Positions 46,641 to 58,436 of a stretch of DNA of 64,000 bases are shown here, piece by piece. Made by a program: the position numbers and the translations under genes. Position 1 is the first letter of the stretch; each line of letters opens with the position of its first letter. The DNA is from Maratus speciosus (lineage: Eukaryota > Arthropoda > Arachnida > Araneae > Salticidae). The notes under the pieces were generated by a model. That model did not search any database, had not been told where the DNA came from, and saw only the letters and a list, made by a program, of their open reading frames with translations. The DNA lies in NCBI GenBank assembly GCA_963932465.1, contig OZ010795.1, positions 21,041,874 through 21,105,873 of the forward strand, given 5' to 3'.

Positions 46641-48107
46641 ATACACCTTATTTCCCTAAATAACGAAGTTTTGTTACAGCTCTCAGGAAATGTTGGAAAG
46701 TGTTTCATAATCTATGCTTAGCGCATGATTTTTTTTTTTACTTTTTTTGTTATTTTTCGTTCAATTAATTCGAACTTTATTTATAAGCAATTATTTTATC
46801 AGTATGTCAATATTTTTCGTTTCGAACACAATCGCTTCGGGAAATTCGGCTCAAATTGCCCACTTTGACATTATTCTTTTAAAATATATTCTGCCACTAT
46901 AAAAAGAAGACCATTACGTTACATTATATAGTTTCTGAATAAGAGAACTTGCCATTTGGATGCATTTGAGAGCAAAAATGAATTTCAACATAAGGGACAA
47001 CAATCCAACATATGGGAGATTGCAATAGGTAATATTTCATATGAAATCTAACAAAAATAATTGGAAGTTATTTCATGTTCCGGATAAGCAAATTCTTCCT
47101 CATTACATCTTGAAGTTAGGTGTAATTTTTATTAATGGCCAAATACGTTATTGAACCAGGTCGATAATGATTTGAAGAAATGGTATTTTTTTTTTGCTTC
47201 CTAGCATGTTGATTTTTTGTGGGTGAAACGAGTTCGCAGTTGCATATTTTTCCTTAAACGTATAATAACTCATAATAATCTTTCTGAAAAGATGAAACAT
47301 ATTTTGTTAATATAAAATTTGGAGGACAATTTCACTTCCTAGGGTGGCGATTCAAAATTTGTGGCTCACTCATTCGTTTTCGGTTTCATCTGTGGAATAC
47401 AAACAAAATTTTAAAAATCTGTTTTTCTGTTGAATTTTAAAAATATTCCCAAGGAACACTTAAAATACATTTAGCACCAGAATAATTATACAAATAACGT
47501 TTTTTTACGTTTGTCATTATTTAATATGAAATTTCATTATAACTTTTCTGGAACGGTATTTTTCAAATTTTCGTAACGCTTTCTATTGCTTATTTAAAGA
47601 TCTTTCTACTTCTGATTGTTCTGCTATATGTCACTCGAAGATTTGTTTACATGTGATAGTACTTAATAGTATAAATGTCTTTTATTTAAATGTCTCAAAT
47701 ATATTTAATTTTAAAAATGTATGAAATATCTCAACGAGATACCACCAACTATATAAAACTTATAAAACTTAAAAAGGAAATGAGTAGATATTATATAAAT
47801 ATTTGACAGACATAATTTACAGATTAATGGGGGTGGAGCATAGTGACTTTACTGATGCTTTTGCGGGGTATGGTCGATGAAATATTGGAAACCACTGCGT
47901 TAGGTAAAATATTTACTAAACATTAATTATCACGTTAACTATGTAAAATTTAAATAAATAATAAAGAGTACACAAATTACCATCTACAAAGGGAATTCGT
48001 ATGAAGACGAGATTCTAAAATAGCTCATACTAAACATTCCGAAGCTCATAAAAAGATATATAATATCACACGAGTTGTAATTTTCCAACGGGGTAAAAAT
48101 GTGTCCT
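46641..48107. other. AT-rich non-coding stretch
   Basis: Nothing gene-like is recognised between the tandem array and the first tRNA-like fossil. Confidence 0.4.
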
Positions 48108-48185
48108 GCCCAGTATTCGAATCAAGACCTGTAGTCTGGAGCTGCCAATGATCTGTCAACAGAGCTATCCTATTCCATTACCTGC
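48108..48185 (-). tRNA. tRNA-like fossil, minus strand
   Basis: Read on the minus strand there is an A-box-like GATAGCTCTGTTGACAG and a B-box-like TTGATTCGAATACTGG, then GGACACATTTTTACCCCGTTGG. The acceptor stem no longer pairs well. The 3' flank matches that of the tRNA-like sequence at 48776-48849, which lies ~600 bp away in the other orientation. Confidence 0.4.
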
Positions 48186-48713
48186 GATTTACTCTGTTGA
48201 GATGATTATGCTATATACGTCATAATCATATTATGAAGTTATAAAAATTTAAAAATTATGCAAAATAAGTAAAAAATGAAAAAAATACAGAAACATATTA
48301 AGCAAAAAAATATGTGTATTAATTCAACATGAAATCTTTTGATTCTAAGCTTTGAAATAATAACTTCATTATATCATAAAAGAGGAATCTTTTTTTATTT
48401 TCCTCTTCTGTGTTATTTTTTGGTAATACTAATAGACTATGTGTAGTTAGTGTTAGTGAATTTTAAAATGTTTTATATTACAGTGTTGCCTGTTAAAAAA
48501 TGAAGTAATCCTCGCAATTCCTCTTATACTTTCGTTGAAACTTTTAGAAAATGTTTGCTACTTGTCTACAAATGTGTATAAGACTTTTTTTTACGTATTT
48601 AGATCAAACGATTAAATTATGTGAATGTTATCCCAAATGTAGCACATACATCCTGAGAAAAATATCAAAGTGTATTAAATAGATAATTTCCTTAAAAGCA
48701 ACGGATGAGTGAA

Positions 48714-48775
48714 AGATGAGTGAAAAAGTTCCATCAGATTCTTTATTAGATGAGTGAAAAAGTTCCATCAGATTC
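48714..48775 (+). repeat. 27-bp direct duplication before a tRNA-like sequence
   Basis: GATGAGTGAAAAAGTTCCAT (plus CAGATTC) occurs twice, at ~48715 and 48749, abutting the 5' end of the tRNA-like sequence at 48776. Confidence 0.7.
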
Positions 48776-48849
48776 GTCCGGGATAGGTCAGATGGTAGAG
48801 CATTGACGGCTTCAGCCAAGAGATCCCTGATTCGAATCCTGGTCCGGAC
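48776..48849 (+). tRNA. tRNA-like sequence (pseudogene or SINE head)
   Basis: Acceptor GTCCGGG/TCCGGAC pairs 7 of 7 with one G-T. An A-box-like TAGGTCAGATGG and B-box-like TGATTCGAATCC are present. The anticodon arm (TTGAC...GCCAA, 4 of 5 pairs) lacks the T before the anticodon. There is no credible identity, so I regard it as non-functional. Followed by ATTTTTTGCCCAGTTGG, shared with the fossil at 48108. Confidence 0.45.
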
Positions 48850-49314
48850 ATTTTTTGCCCAGTTGGAAATTTACATCTGATATAGTTCTTACAGGTAAAT
48901 GCAAACTGGTACATTACTTAAAAATAAGTTATTCTTTTATAACTTTATTATGAGACTAAATACGTTCTTCCAGTTATACTGTAAGATCATATTTACTGAT
49001 CTGGCGAGATTAATACATTTTTATAAATAAGTCTGTGACGTAAATAGAAATCGAATTTTATGATTCTTCGAAAATATTTACTCCAGTTATTTTAGTAAAA
49101 AGATTACAAAAACAGAAGTGTAATTATCTAATATCAACTTTTTGTACCTAATATGATATGTTAGAATAATCTCGAGAAGATATTTTAAACCTTAGTTCCG
49201 GAAAAACTAATTCTCCTTCATTATATTCTGACGTCGTATCTAATTTATCTTTATAAATTGCAACGATGTCATTGAACCGATTATTTGGGTATCTTCTATC
49301 CGCGTTCTTTTTTT

Positions 49315-49362
<48 letters not shown>

Positions 49363-49811
49363 CCGCTATTGATTTGCAGATGTCTTAAACTGTTGAATCC
49401 ATTTTTATCCATTTTTCAAATATATCTAATACTGAATTTTGGTGGCAGTGAAACTAACTGTTGTAAGTGATTTTCTTGTAAATTAGGTGATCTATTTATT
49501 AGAACATTGTATACTTTAAAAAATATATCAATATTAAAATTTTATAAATAGAAAATAGAAGAAAAATACTTAAATGTAATCTACAATGTATCCAAAATAT
49601 ATAGACAAAGGTAAAAAATGACATCTCAAGCTAAATTATCTTTCATGTATTTTCAGAAATGATTCAGATACATTCTTTTAATTGATTTTTTCAGATTTAT
49701 TGTAAGAAAAATAGAAAATACGTAAAAACTATGAAATTAAAAAAATATATATATTATCGCCTGTCCCATAAATATAGACATCGTCTGCCTTTACTTAGAA
49801 ATATTATATGT
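48850..49811. other. Non-coding stretch with long poly-T
   Basis: AT-rich, with a poly-T-dominated tract at 49307-49360. No gene is seen. Confidence 0.45.
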
Positions 49812-49849
49812 ACCGTCTGCTGATTTTTTTTTTTTTCAGCAGACGATTA
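49812..49849. repeat. CGTCTGCTGA hairpin
   Basis: CGTCTGCTGA, a 12-16-base T run, then TCAGCAGACG form a perfect 10-bp stem. A third copy CGTCTGCTGATC follows at ~49887 and a partial ATCGTCTGC precedes at ~49783. It lies ~130 bp upstream of the Tc1-like fragment and may be part of that element's terminal region. Confidence 0.55.
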
Positions 49850-49965
49850 TTTATTCACATTTCTTGAATGTATGTATCGTCTGCTGATCTGACTTTTATT
49901 GGCTTGGAAAGATTTTTCGGCTTTTTTTCGATTGACTAACCAATCTTTTTTATAAATTTGACAAC

Positions 49966-50260
49966 ATGCCTAGAAATAAAGAAATTTCGAAAGAGGAGAT
50001 AATGAAAGATTTGTCTTCAAAAAGAGATAGCCAAGATTTTAAAGAGAACTTTAAAAAGGTTTACAGAATTTTGCATAATGATGATTAGCGACAACTGGTG
50101 TAGTAAGAAAAGACCTGTTCGACAAAGAATTATATCCATGCGTGATGACAGAATCATTCTAAGCATGGCATCCAGAAAAAAAATATTTCAGAGGGAAAAA
50201 TTGCATCCAAATTTGGAGTGTCAAAAAATACCATTCAAGAAGAAAACTGGAATCTAAATG
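49966..50260 (+). pseudogene. Tc1-like transposase, N-terminal fragment
   Basis: From the ATG at 49966 the frame reads MPRNKEISKEEIMKDLSSKR and continues to HNDD, then stops. In another frame KKRPVRQRIISMRDDRIILS follows, then, after a further shift, ISEGKIASKFGVSKNTIQE. This is the bipartite helix-turn-helix DNA-binding region of Tc1-type transposases (family pattern R..T.R.DR.I........S...IA..LGVS..TI). The catalytic DDE domain is absent. The protein once bound transposon ends; here it is broken by at least two shifts or stops. Confidence 0.65.
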
Positions 50261-50424
50261 AATAGATTTTAAGAAAATGTAAAAAAAAATCATTCTTAAG
50301 AATATACTATAATACATTATATGCTTAGAATGAACTTATATTTTTAAAATTTCTCATCATAAAATTAATTTTTTAAAACTTCATTTTGCTGTTTACTTAT
50401 CTTACAGAATGTATCTTAGTTGTC

Positions 50425-51440
50425 AAGATATTCCTAAAACATATACCGAATTTCATTTCAAATCTCGCTTAGCTTAGCTGTGATTGTGACGCATAAATTA
50501 TAAAAGTGACTATTTAATTATTATTTAGTTCACAACAATTATCAAATGAAAGACTTTATAGCACACTTCGGAAAATTTACAAAATAGATTAATTTACATA
50601 GAAGTAGTGGCGGAAAACAAAATAAAATAATAGTCGACAGTGGCATCGTTTCCCTTACAGACGTTTTAATATGTTAATCTCTTCTTAAACATGTTAGGCA
50701 ACATTAAAATCTTTTGACTTATTTGAAAAATTCAAGGAATCAATGTGCTTCGAAATAGTTTTCATGTTGGAGCTTTGTTCTTAAAAAGGCATGATGTATT
50801 AAAATAAATATTAAATATGTGAATTTTTACGTTGCTAACAAAGCGTAAAACCAACAGAGTGAAAAAAGTTCAAGCCGGGTATCTAAACCAGATCCTTGGA
50901 ATTACGCTCCGAGTCTTCTATAATCCAACGATCCGGGTTCGATTCTCGGCTTGAACATTTTTCACTTTGTTGAATTACGCTTAGATAGCAATGTGAAATT
51001 CACGCATTTAATATTCAAAAATTTCGGACAATTGAAAAAAGAATTAAAATTCATAAATGTATTAAATGAAAATGCGTGTACTCATCTGATTCATTTCTCG
51101 AAGTGCAGTTTGTCGGAAGAGGACATTAACCCATTAACGGTCGCATTAAATTATGGTTTAAAAATTCAAATTGTTTAATGGCACCACTTTTTTGAAAAAT
51201 AAATATTAACTTTATTTAATAACAGGTAAAATGATATAGTAACGTCAGTTACACTATTTTATAAAACTGGTGGGAATCAAACAAGAATAAAAGACATAGC
51301 CCGTGAATATCACGGGGACGAGAATTAAGCGTGTTAAGATGTTCTCTATTTCTTTAAATCAATCTCCATCTTCTTTAAACTTTAAAGAAGGAACTTTTAG
51401 CATTTGTAAATTAAGATAAGTCAAATTATTTAACTTAATT
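50425..51440 (+). repeat. ~1-kb dispersed repeat with a tRNA-centred palindrome, copy X
   Basis: This segment matches, in inverted orientation, the DNA at 62.9-64.0 kb on both sides of the central palindrome: the left part (50425-50808) against 64000-63650, the right part (51016-51440) against 63140-62890. Shared words include GATTGTGACGCATAAA, GAAAATTTACAAA, TTAAAATCTTTTGAC, CGAAATAGTTTTCATG and TTAAATCAATCTCC. The palindrome (50809-51015) has ~65-bp arms at roughly 75-80% pairing, with a tRNA-like sequence in its centre. The 75-residue frame at 50951-51178 runs across the arm and is not conserved. Confidence 0.75.
50868..50956 (+). tRNA. tRNA-like module at centre of palindrome X
   Basis: The ends GTTCAAG/CTTGAAC pair perfectly and continue into the palindrome arms. 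The T arm CCGGG-TTCGATT-CTCGG is intact, giving a good B box. The 5' half (A box, D arm) is degraded and the length, 89 nt, is too long for a normal type I tRNA. Not functional as a tRNA in my view. Confidence 0.45.
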
Positions 51441-52898
51441 TATTATATAACTTAATAATTAATTATTATAGATAATTATGTATTTAAAGTTATAGTAGGA
51501 ATTTTAAAACACTAGAACATCTAAAATGGAAGAGTTCCCATGCACGTGTAGATGCATATGCAAGTGCATACACAAACATATGTGTACTCATACGCATGCA
51601 TTGACACACACACATATACACTGATTCGTACAAATGTACATGCATATAGAAAACATTACATAAGCACATAAACGTGTGTATTTTTAACAAAGAATTTAAA
51701 TTCCATATGAATATGAATATTATTAGTTATACAAATAAGATATAACATAATGCAAAATATAATATAATAAAGATTTTTAATATAAGTTTTATTGGACCAC
51801 TAATTCCTAAATTATTGAATTAGTTGAATAAACATTTAAAAAAAGGTCATCAAAATAAATGAATTAAAGGTCACAATCAGTAGCAGATAAGGGAATATAT
51901 CTTCAGGCATTTTTAGAACTTAACAATACATTAATTGATTCATTTTAAGGCATTTTTCCGTTAATTCGCCACAGATGATAAATCGTCAAAAGTTTTCTGT
52001 AACTCATACAATTGTATACGATCATCAAAATAAATGAATTAAAATTCAATATCAGTAACAGATAAAGGAATATATCTTCAGGTAAATTTTATTTATTCCC
52101 ATACCACGTATTAGCATGCGTGTCAATGATCAGCAGTTAATTTGGAAACACCGACGTAACAAGCGTGCTCCCATTATAACACTTGCACCTAGAGAAGATT
52201 TTGACTAACTAGGTAGTTCTTATCATCTTAAATTTTATTCTTGAATCCAAAATTGTATGTCGAAGTGTAGCAATGTTTGAATAAGGAAGGTTTTGAAAAA
52301 TCGAGAGATAAATGAGATGAACAGAAGAAGTATTTGATATGAAATGATTTGGGATGCGTATAAGGTAAACTTCATTGTATTTTCAGAAGTTTATTCAACG
52401 ATCGCTTTGTCTGTTTCCATTTATGACTATGAATAGAATGCATTATAAATACAAAGCGACATAATACTTAAATGAAAATGATTTGTGGGTAACAATGAGA
52501 AAGACTTCCATTGTGGTTGACAATTTATGGAAAAGGTAAAATGTTCGTCGTGAGAGTTAATTGGGTAATGATAATGTGTATTAATAATAACGATATAATA
52601 TTATTTCTTTTGTTATCGTATATTTCCATATTAAAAAAAAATGAAAAGTTATAACAAAATTTACTATATATGCTTATCTGAAAAAATTAATGTTTAAAAA
52701 ATTAGCTCCTTCGTTAGGAGCGTAAATTGCGCTTTTTTTTTATTCCACCACATATTTTAAATAATTGTTTTGTATTATTTAATTGCTGAAATTCTATGAT
52801 TAGATCAAGCGAAATTTTGTTAGCAAAAATACTTTTGTCAAAACTTAAGGATTTCCATTCCTGACATTCATGTATATATTCTGCATGTCGGGAGAGTG
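51441..52898. other. Non-coding stretch with small direct repeats
   Basis: TCATCAAAATAAATGAATTA followed by an ATCAGTA.CAGATAA.GGAATATATCTTCAGG word occurs at ~51848 and ~52022. A 120-bp segment at 51910-52020 (AGAACTTAACAATA, TTTTAAGGCATTTTTCC, CAATTGTATACGA) recurs at 53528-53637. 51540-51670 is rich in alternating CA/TG. No gene is seen. Confidence 0.5.
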
Positions 52899-53108
52899 TT
52901 AACCCTTTGAGGGGCAAGTAATTGTGTTTCAGAAATGCCGAATTTCATACCGGAATCTTAAAAAAAATATTACAAATTAAGAAAAAGCAATTTTATGTCT
53001 TTTTTCCACCAAAGTTAGAAAAGTAAAATTAAAAAAATAATTTCTGGTGTAAATCTTCATTAATCGTACATTGGATATAATATATCCTATCGCCCCTGAA
53101 AGGGTTAA
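52899..53108. mobile_element. TTAA MITE with TTAACCCTTTGAGGGGC ends
   Basis: A 210-bp element: left TTAACCCTTTGAGGGGC, right GCCCCTGAAAGGGTTAA, TTAA on both borders. The AT-rich interior has no frame. Another small piggyBac-type family. Confidence 0.75.
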
Positions 53109-54706
53109 AGGATAAAACAGGAAAAAAATATACTCATAAATTGAAAAAAATGTATGATGTAAGTATATCTATCTACATCTAAGAAATTCATAATCTCATA
53201 ATGATTCAAACTTTAAACATGTCTCCATTTCTATCTGTTGAATGAAAAATGTATGGATTTAGTTTTCAATTTTTTCTTCTATCAACCTATCTTTTTTCTT
53301 TTCTTTTCTTTTTTTAAAAGAATTTTCTTCTCAAATGACAATCGATTCATGACTGCGCTTTATTTTTTACTTTTTTTTAAATTTAACTCAACATGGTGTT
53401 TGTATGTAAAGATAAAATTTTGTAATAAATTTTTAACCCACTTCTTGATGGGTTCAAACTATAAAAAAGTACTATAAATAGGCTCGAAGCTGGATCTCCG
53501 ATAAAAATACAAGATTTTAATATTTTTAGAACTTAACAATAAATTCATTCATTCATTTTAAGGCATTTTTCCATGTAGTTTGTCATAGGTTATAAAATCG
53601 TCAAATGTTCTCTGTAACTCGTACAATTGTATACGAGTTGAAACAATGAGGAATTTTATGATGCGTTGATTAACGTTCGCCAAAATAGGCGATGTGCCTC
53701 TGAAAGTGCAACAGTAAAACATTTCAATATTTGAAAAAGTAGATTGAAAGTTGAGATAGATTAAAAGATGTAGAGGAAAAGGTCCAAATACCAGCTACCA
53801 CTTTTGTTTTCAATCTAGATCATACAATTTTCAAAATTAACAAAATAAAAAGTGACAGCAGGGTACCTTGACACGCCTTACACCTGTGCAGAGAAAAAAA
53901 ACAGTTTAAAAGGCGTTTTCTATTATAAAAAGCAAAATTCCGAAAGCCTTCAAATTTTGGGTTTTTAAAATGGGGTCTAAATACCGGCTACCTAAGTTTT
54001 TCTTCAAAAGATCACACAAATAGTGCTAATGACAATTATTAAGTAGTAAGAATATTATTTTAATAATTTGTATTGATCAATAACATTTCTTATGCACAGA
54101 AAAAATACGCAATTTTTAATAAATAAGTATTTTTGTCAAATTCTTTACGACTATCTCTCACAGTCTTCTTCCGATTATGTTTCTATTTTTGTTTTTTAAC
54201 GTGTAAAACAAACAAAAAAAAAACTTGCTGATTGAAATAAAAGGGCCCTTTTTAAGCATTTACCCCAGTTTGTGTGCATTTCTTTAAAATATTAATCTAA
54301 TGATTAATTCATACCCTATGCTTAATTTTGACTAAATGAAGATCTAAAACGCTAAGTACTAAAACATTTAAACATGTTTTCGAGTTAGGGCCCTGTTCTA
54401 AACTATCAGTTGGTCCTTTTGGAGCCTCCTATTATAATTCCCTTAAAAATAGTCAGATTCACTTGCTTTTTCCCTAACTTATTAAGTGCTCCAGCTGCTA
54501 CATGAACAAAAAAAAAATCAGACTTCAACTACCATCAATTTTGAATATTAATCGCCTTCTTGGAGCCCTTGATTCTTTAAAAATGATCTGAATTCCTTGC
54601 AAATTTCTTTACCATCATTCTAGCGTCCTCTAATTACTTTAAAAATTACTATAAAGTGTCTTTATACCAAAGTACATACCACTTAAGTCCCTTCCCCCTT
54701 GGTGCC
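53109..54706. other. AT-rich non-coding stretch
   Basis: Contains the second copy of the 120-bp segment described at 51910 (53528-53637). Otherwise nothing gene-like. Confidence 0.4.
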
Positions 54707-54903
54707 CACAGTGAGTGTGCTGTATCTTTCTTTGGTTTCTTGACTATATAAACATGGAAAATACAGTAGTTGCGTAAAATTAACAGCACATTGTTCTGGC
54801 AATTCGGACGCCAGCACATTGTGCTGTTAATTTTACGCAACTACTGTATTTTCCATGTTTATATAGTCAAGAAACAAAAGAAAGATACAGCACATTCACT
54901 GTG
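54707..54903. mobile_element. ~197-bp hairpin palindrome (fold-back MITE)
   Basis: Two ~85-bp arms, from CACAGTGAGTGTGCTGTATC through ACATGGAAAATACAGTAGTT to AAAATTAACAGCACA, and the inverse on the right, differ at about three positions. The loop is ~20 bp (around 54793-54813). The ends CACAGTGA.TGTG recall the CACTGTT ends of the 35431 and 38145 elements. A clean target duplication is not obvious. The 63-residue open frame across it is a by-product. Confidence 0.75.
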
Positions 54904-56389
54904 ATCGAGTTTGTTCTGGAAAATCTACAGTGGTTTTTTTACAGTGTATTTAACAATAAAAATAATCTTGAATAATATTCATACATCTAACATACACTCA
55001 TTTAGCAAACTCTGTCCATCAAATTTATACACATTTCAACAAGTTTAATAAGAATGTAAGGAAATTGAGAAAGGCTACATTAAAATCTTACGAAGCGAAT
55101 GTAAGTTTTAAAAAAACTGTATTATTTTAACACATATAAAAACAATTGTCACGAAATAGTTTTATCTTAAAATGCATGACGTCTGACGCTAGATACATTG
55201 CTTTGATTTACTTAAAATTTAGAAATGCAGTTTGTTGTAACTCGGTATTAAATTATTTCTATTGCATTCTAAAAAAGATTCAACACACGACTTTTTAGCA
55301 TTTGTGAAATTTAAAGAAACCAAATTCTTTAGACAGACTATTCTCTAGATAAAATAGTTTACTATTTTTAAAATGCAATATGTTATATGAGACGCAGAAA
55401 GCTCATTTGCTTAAGACGTTACTAAAATGCAGTTCGTTTGAATATTTTAAAAGTATCTAAGCATTTATAATGTACAAAACGTCCTCTTATAAATGTTTAA
55501 ATTTAAATATTTAGTAACAGGAATCTGTTTCAATTCTTCAATAAGGGAAGACAAATTAGAGCACAGTAAATGGGGCTAACTAATGTAATTACGGAAAGTA
55601 TGATTAAAATAAAGTGTAAGTGGAGTGTTTAAACAAGTTTTTATTATGTTGTTATTACAAGAATTTTAACAAATTTATAGACTACTATCAATAGATCGAA
55701 AAGAAACAATTTGTAATTCAGGATATTCTTAGTTTAAAGTGAAATACAATTTGAAAGAATCGTGGAATACTTCTTTAAATGTTTAAGTTTGTAAGAATTT
55801 GGAAGATTTATTATGTTTAAAAATTTACTGATACATGGCCAGTTCTGAAATTAAGTGGAAATTTTACTTTGGTATTTTTGTAAAAAATAAAAGTTCAAAC
55901 TGACGCGTTTAAGTTGTTTTCAACAATTTCTTAAGGTTTTAGAGGTAAATAAATCATTATTAGAGGTCAAGGTTAAATTTTGTTAAATTTAAAATTAAAT
56001 TTATTTTTCATATAAACATGGAGGTGACACATTATTCCATAGAGGTGACAACCTTCAATAGTAATGATGAATATACGTTTTATTGTCCATTTACGAGATT
56101 TGAAAACATTTATGGTTGCGATATTAGGTTGTTTTATTGTTTAAGAGGTATAATATGTTATTTCAATGAAACACAGAAAGTCAAATAACACATCAAAACA
56201 AAGACCGGATTACAATAGAGGTAAAGAACACTGCCCTTGAGCAATATGTTAAAAAAGAACAAAGCTCAAACTTAATTTTTATTAAATAATATTGTAGTTT
56301 TGAGGAATTAAATCAAAGATATATTGTAACCGATTGTTCACTTTCGGCTGTTTCAACCACACAAATTTATTTTTTATATCTTATCATTG
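54904..56389. other. AT-rich non-coding stretch
   Basis: 55840-56060 has a diverged inverted relative at 60345-60550 (GAAATTAAGTGGAAATTT, then a CATGGAGGTGACA border). No gene is recognised. Confidence 0.45.
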
Positions 56390-57245
56390 CTCCTTGCTCT
56401 TTACTGAAAACAAATTTGTTCTTGGATCCCGAACATCTTTGCATAAATTTAATTTCTACGTAATCTTCAACTGGGCTCACATTTGCTAAATACAGATTAA
56501 CAGGACCTAACTGAAATCTTGTGCATACTGCCGTACTTCTATATTATTTTTTCAGAAAGGACAAGTCCAAAGGCTTGCTTTGACTTGTGAGACTTCTGAT
56601 TTTTTTTTCAGAATTTTTCTCAATTTGAGTGGTCAATGGTGATCTGAATTCCAGGTTTTTTCTGACTTTAGGAGAAACACTTTCACCTTTCAATATTTTC
56701 CGTACCTTCTCTTTTGGACTGTTTAAATGTTTTCTTCTACTTATGATGAGTTGATATCTTTTCTTATAATAATATTTTTCTCTTTTATATTTCAACTTTT
56801 CATAACATTTTTAAACTCTTTTTCAAGCAACTTTATTCTTTTGTATGCCTTTGTTTTGTTTCTGTTAACAATTTTTCGACCATTTTTACCCGACTGGTAC
56901 CTGCTCTTCCTATCACATCTTTAACATTCGCAATAGGATATTTATAATTTCTGGATCATCATCTGTTTCTAGTGTAGTAGAATTTAAACGAACTTGCTGC
57001 AATTTCTCTTTATTTGCTTTCTTCTCTCGACCTTCCCCTGTCTTTTGTACCCAATTCTTTCTTTGTGCACGCTTCTGTCGTTCACTCAATTGCGAAATAT
57101 CTTTTATTTTTCCCTCTTTTTTCTTCTTGTAATACCTTTTGTGTTCTTTTTTCTTACATTCTTCATACAATTCTGGATTTTCTTTAATTTCATCCCGTCT
57201 TTTCTGCTATGCTTCTCGTTTGAGTTTTCTTTTCTTCTCTGTAGA
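56390..57245 (-). pseudogene. Lys/Arg-rich protein relic of unknown function
   Basis: Reading on the minus strand from ~57245: STEKKRKLKREA, a stop, KRRDEIKENPELYEECKKKE, KEGKIKDISQLSERQKRAQR, then an acidic TLETDDDPEIINIL (to 56913). After a shift come KRIKLLEKEFKN, KYKREKYYYKKRYQLI, SPKEKVRKILKGESVSPKVR (56795-56544), and near 56500-56400 VSPVEDYVEIKFMQR and NKFVFSKEQG. The layout (basic, probably coiled N-terminus; SP..KV..LLKG...P.VRK block; separate C-terminal DYVE.KF...KFVF block) reminds me of uncharacterised multi-copy arthropod and cnidarian proteins linked to mobile DNA, but I cannot name the family. It is broken by stops and shifts. The function is unknown. Confidence 0.5.
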
Positions 57246-57983
57246 AATCTTTTTGCTTGAGCTATGATAATAACAAATATTTAAAAATAATAACGTGCAA
57301 TTAGATAAAAATAAGAAGATTAATAGATAAATAGCAAATACAGCACTTTAAATATACGACTGTAGACTACTCTAATGTGGCTATATTATTTAAATATATT
57401 AAATACTAGAAGGCTCTGTCCCTGCAAGCTACGCTCGCCAACCCCCGTTTAGAAACCGCAGAATCTAAAAATCTAAAAACATGCTAATCTAATGGGTTTT
57501 TAAAATATTAGAGAAGATTAAATTATACTGAAAAAGCTGTGCAGATCTCCCTGTAAACGGGTTTTCATTGCAAAAATTTAACTTTGATTGCAAAAATTTA
57601 ACGGAGAATCAGTTGCTGTTAAGATATCCAATGGTTGTTTTCATTTTTGATTAAAGAGGATCAGTTAAACATTTGAAAAGAAGCTAATATAAAATGAATT
57701 AAGTATTCAGAGTCTTTGTCAACCGATATTTTAAAACAATCTCTATAACAATAGCCTAAATCATGCGACTATCATCAACAGTTCCGGGCGGAACACTTTG
57801 CTTTTTATACTCAGGGTGCCATTTTGATACTTTAATGTTATCCAGGCACAGGTGATAAGCCAAATATTATTCTACCCCAATCATTTCATATATATTATAA
57901 TAAATCAAGTCATCAAATGCCATAAACAAATACGATCTGATCCCTTCGCCTTTCATATGAAGGTTTGGAACAATTGGACATTT
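57246..57983. other. AT-rich non-coding stretch
   Basis: CTGTCCCTGCAAGCTACGCT near 57416 is GC-rich compared with its surroundings and may mark the border of a dispersed repeat. No gene is seen. Confidence 0.35.
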
Positions 57984-58146
57984 GGAACAATATTGGCGCG
58001 ATTTTTTTTCCAACGCCAAATTCGGGAACGCATCAACAGCATAAACAACAACATCCGGCTTACCATATCAAGAAAAATAACGATACTTTGGCGCCAGCTA
58101 AGTACCCGTTGCATATATGACATTGGCGTCAGAAAAAAATCGCGCC
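57984..58146. repeat. ~30-bp inverted repeat, 160 bp across
   Basis: ATATTGGCGCGATTTTTTTT then CCAACGCCAA on the left faces TTGGCGTCAGAAAAAAATCG then CGCCAATAT on the right. The interior contains TTTGGCGCCAGCTAAGTACC, related to GTGCGCCAATTAGGGACC near 58953. Short frames in both strands here are by-products of the repeat. Confidence 0.6.
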
Positions 58147-58397
58147 AATATGAAATAAATGAATATGACATCTATATGACAATGTATATGACATCTGTGC
58201 CGAAAGAAAAAAAAGCCGGGTGCAAATCTCGCCAATATCTTTTTTCAACTCGCCAGTTAGAATTTTTTTTATTGTTAGAGTTGTAAATTAAAACATTGAT
58301 TTGAAGTTGAAATTAAATGTCATGGTTTGTTACATAATTTAATATTTCGCCAGATGTCATAAGTTTGTCATGTTCTGTCGCATGTTTGGCATGATTT

Positions 58398-58436
<39 letters not shown>

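Noticed and set aside
49285..49470. Phe-rich open frame
   Set aside because: It is the translation of a long poly-T tract.
54649..54840. 63-residue minus-strand frame with cysteines
   Set aside because: It is the translation of the hairpin arm at 54707-54903.
57852..58286. 144-residue open frame
   Set aside because: Runs across a 30-bp inverted repeat and repeated ATATGACAT words; no domain seen.
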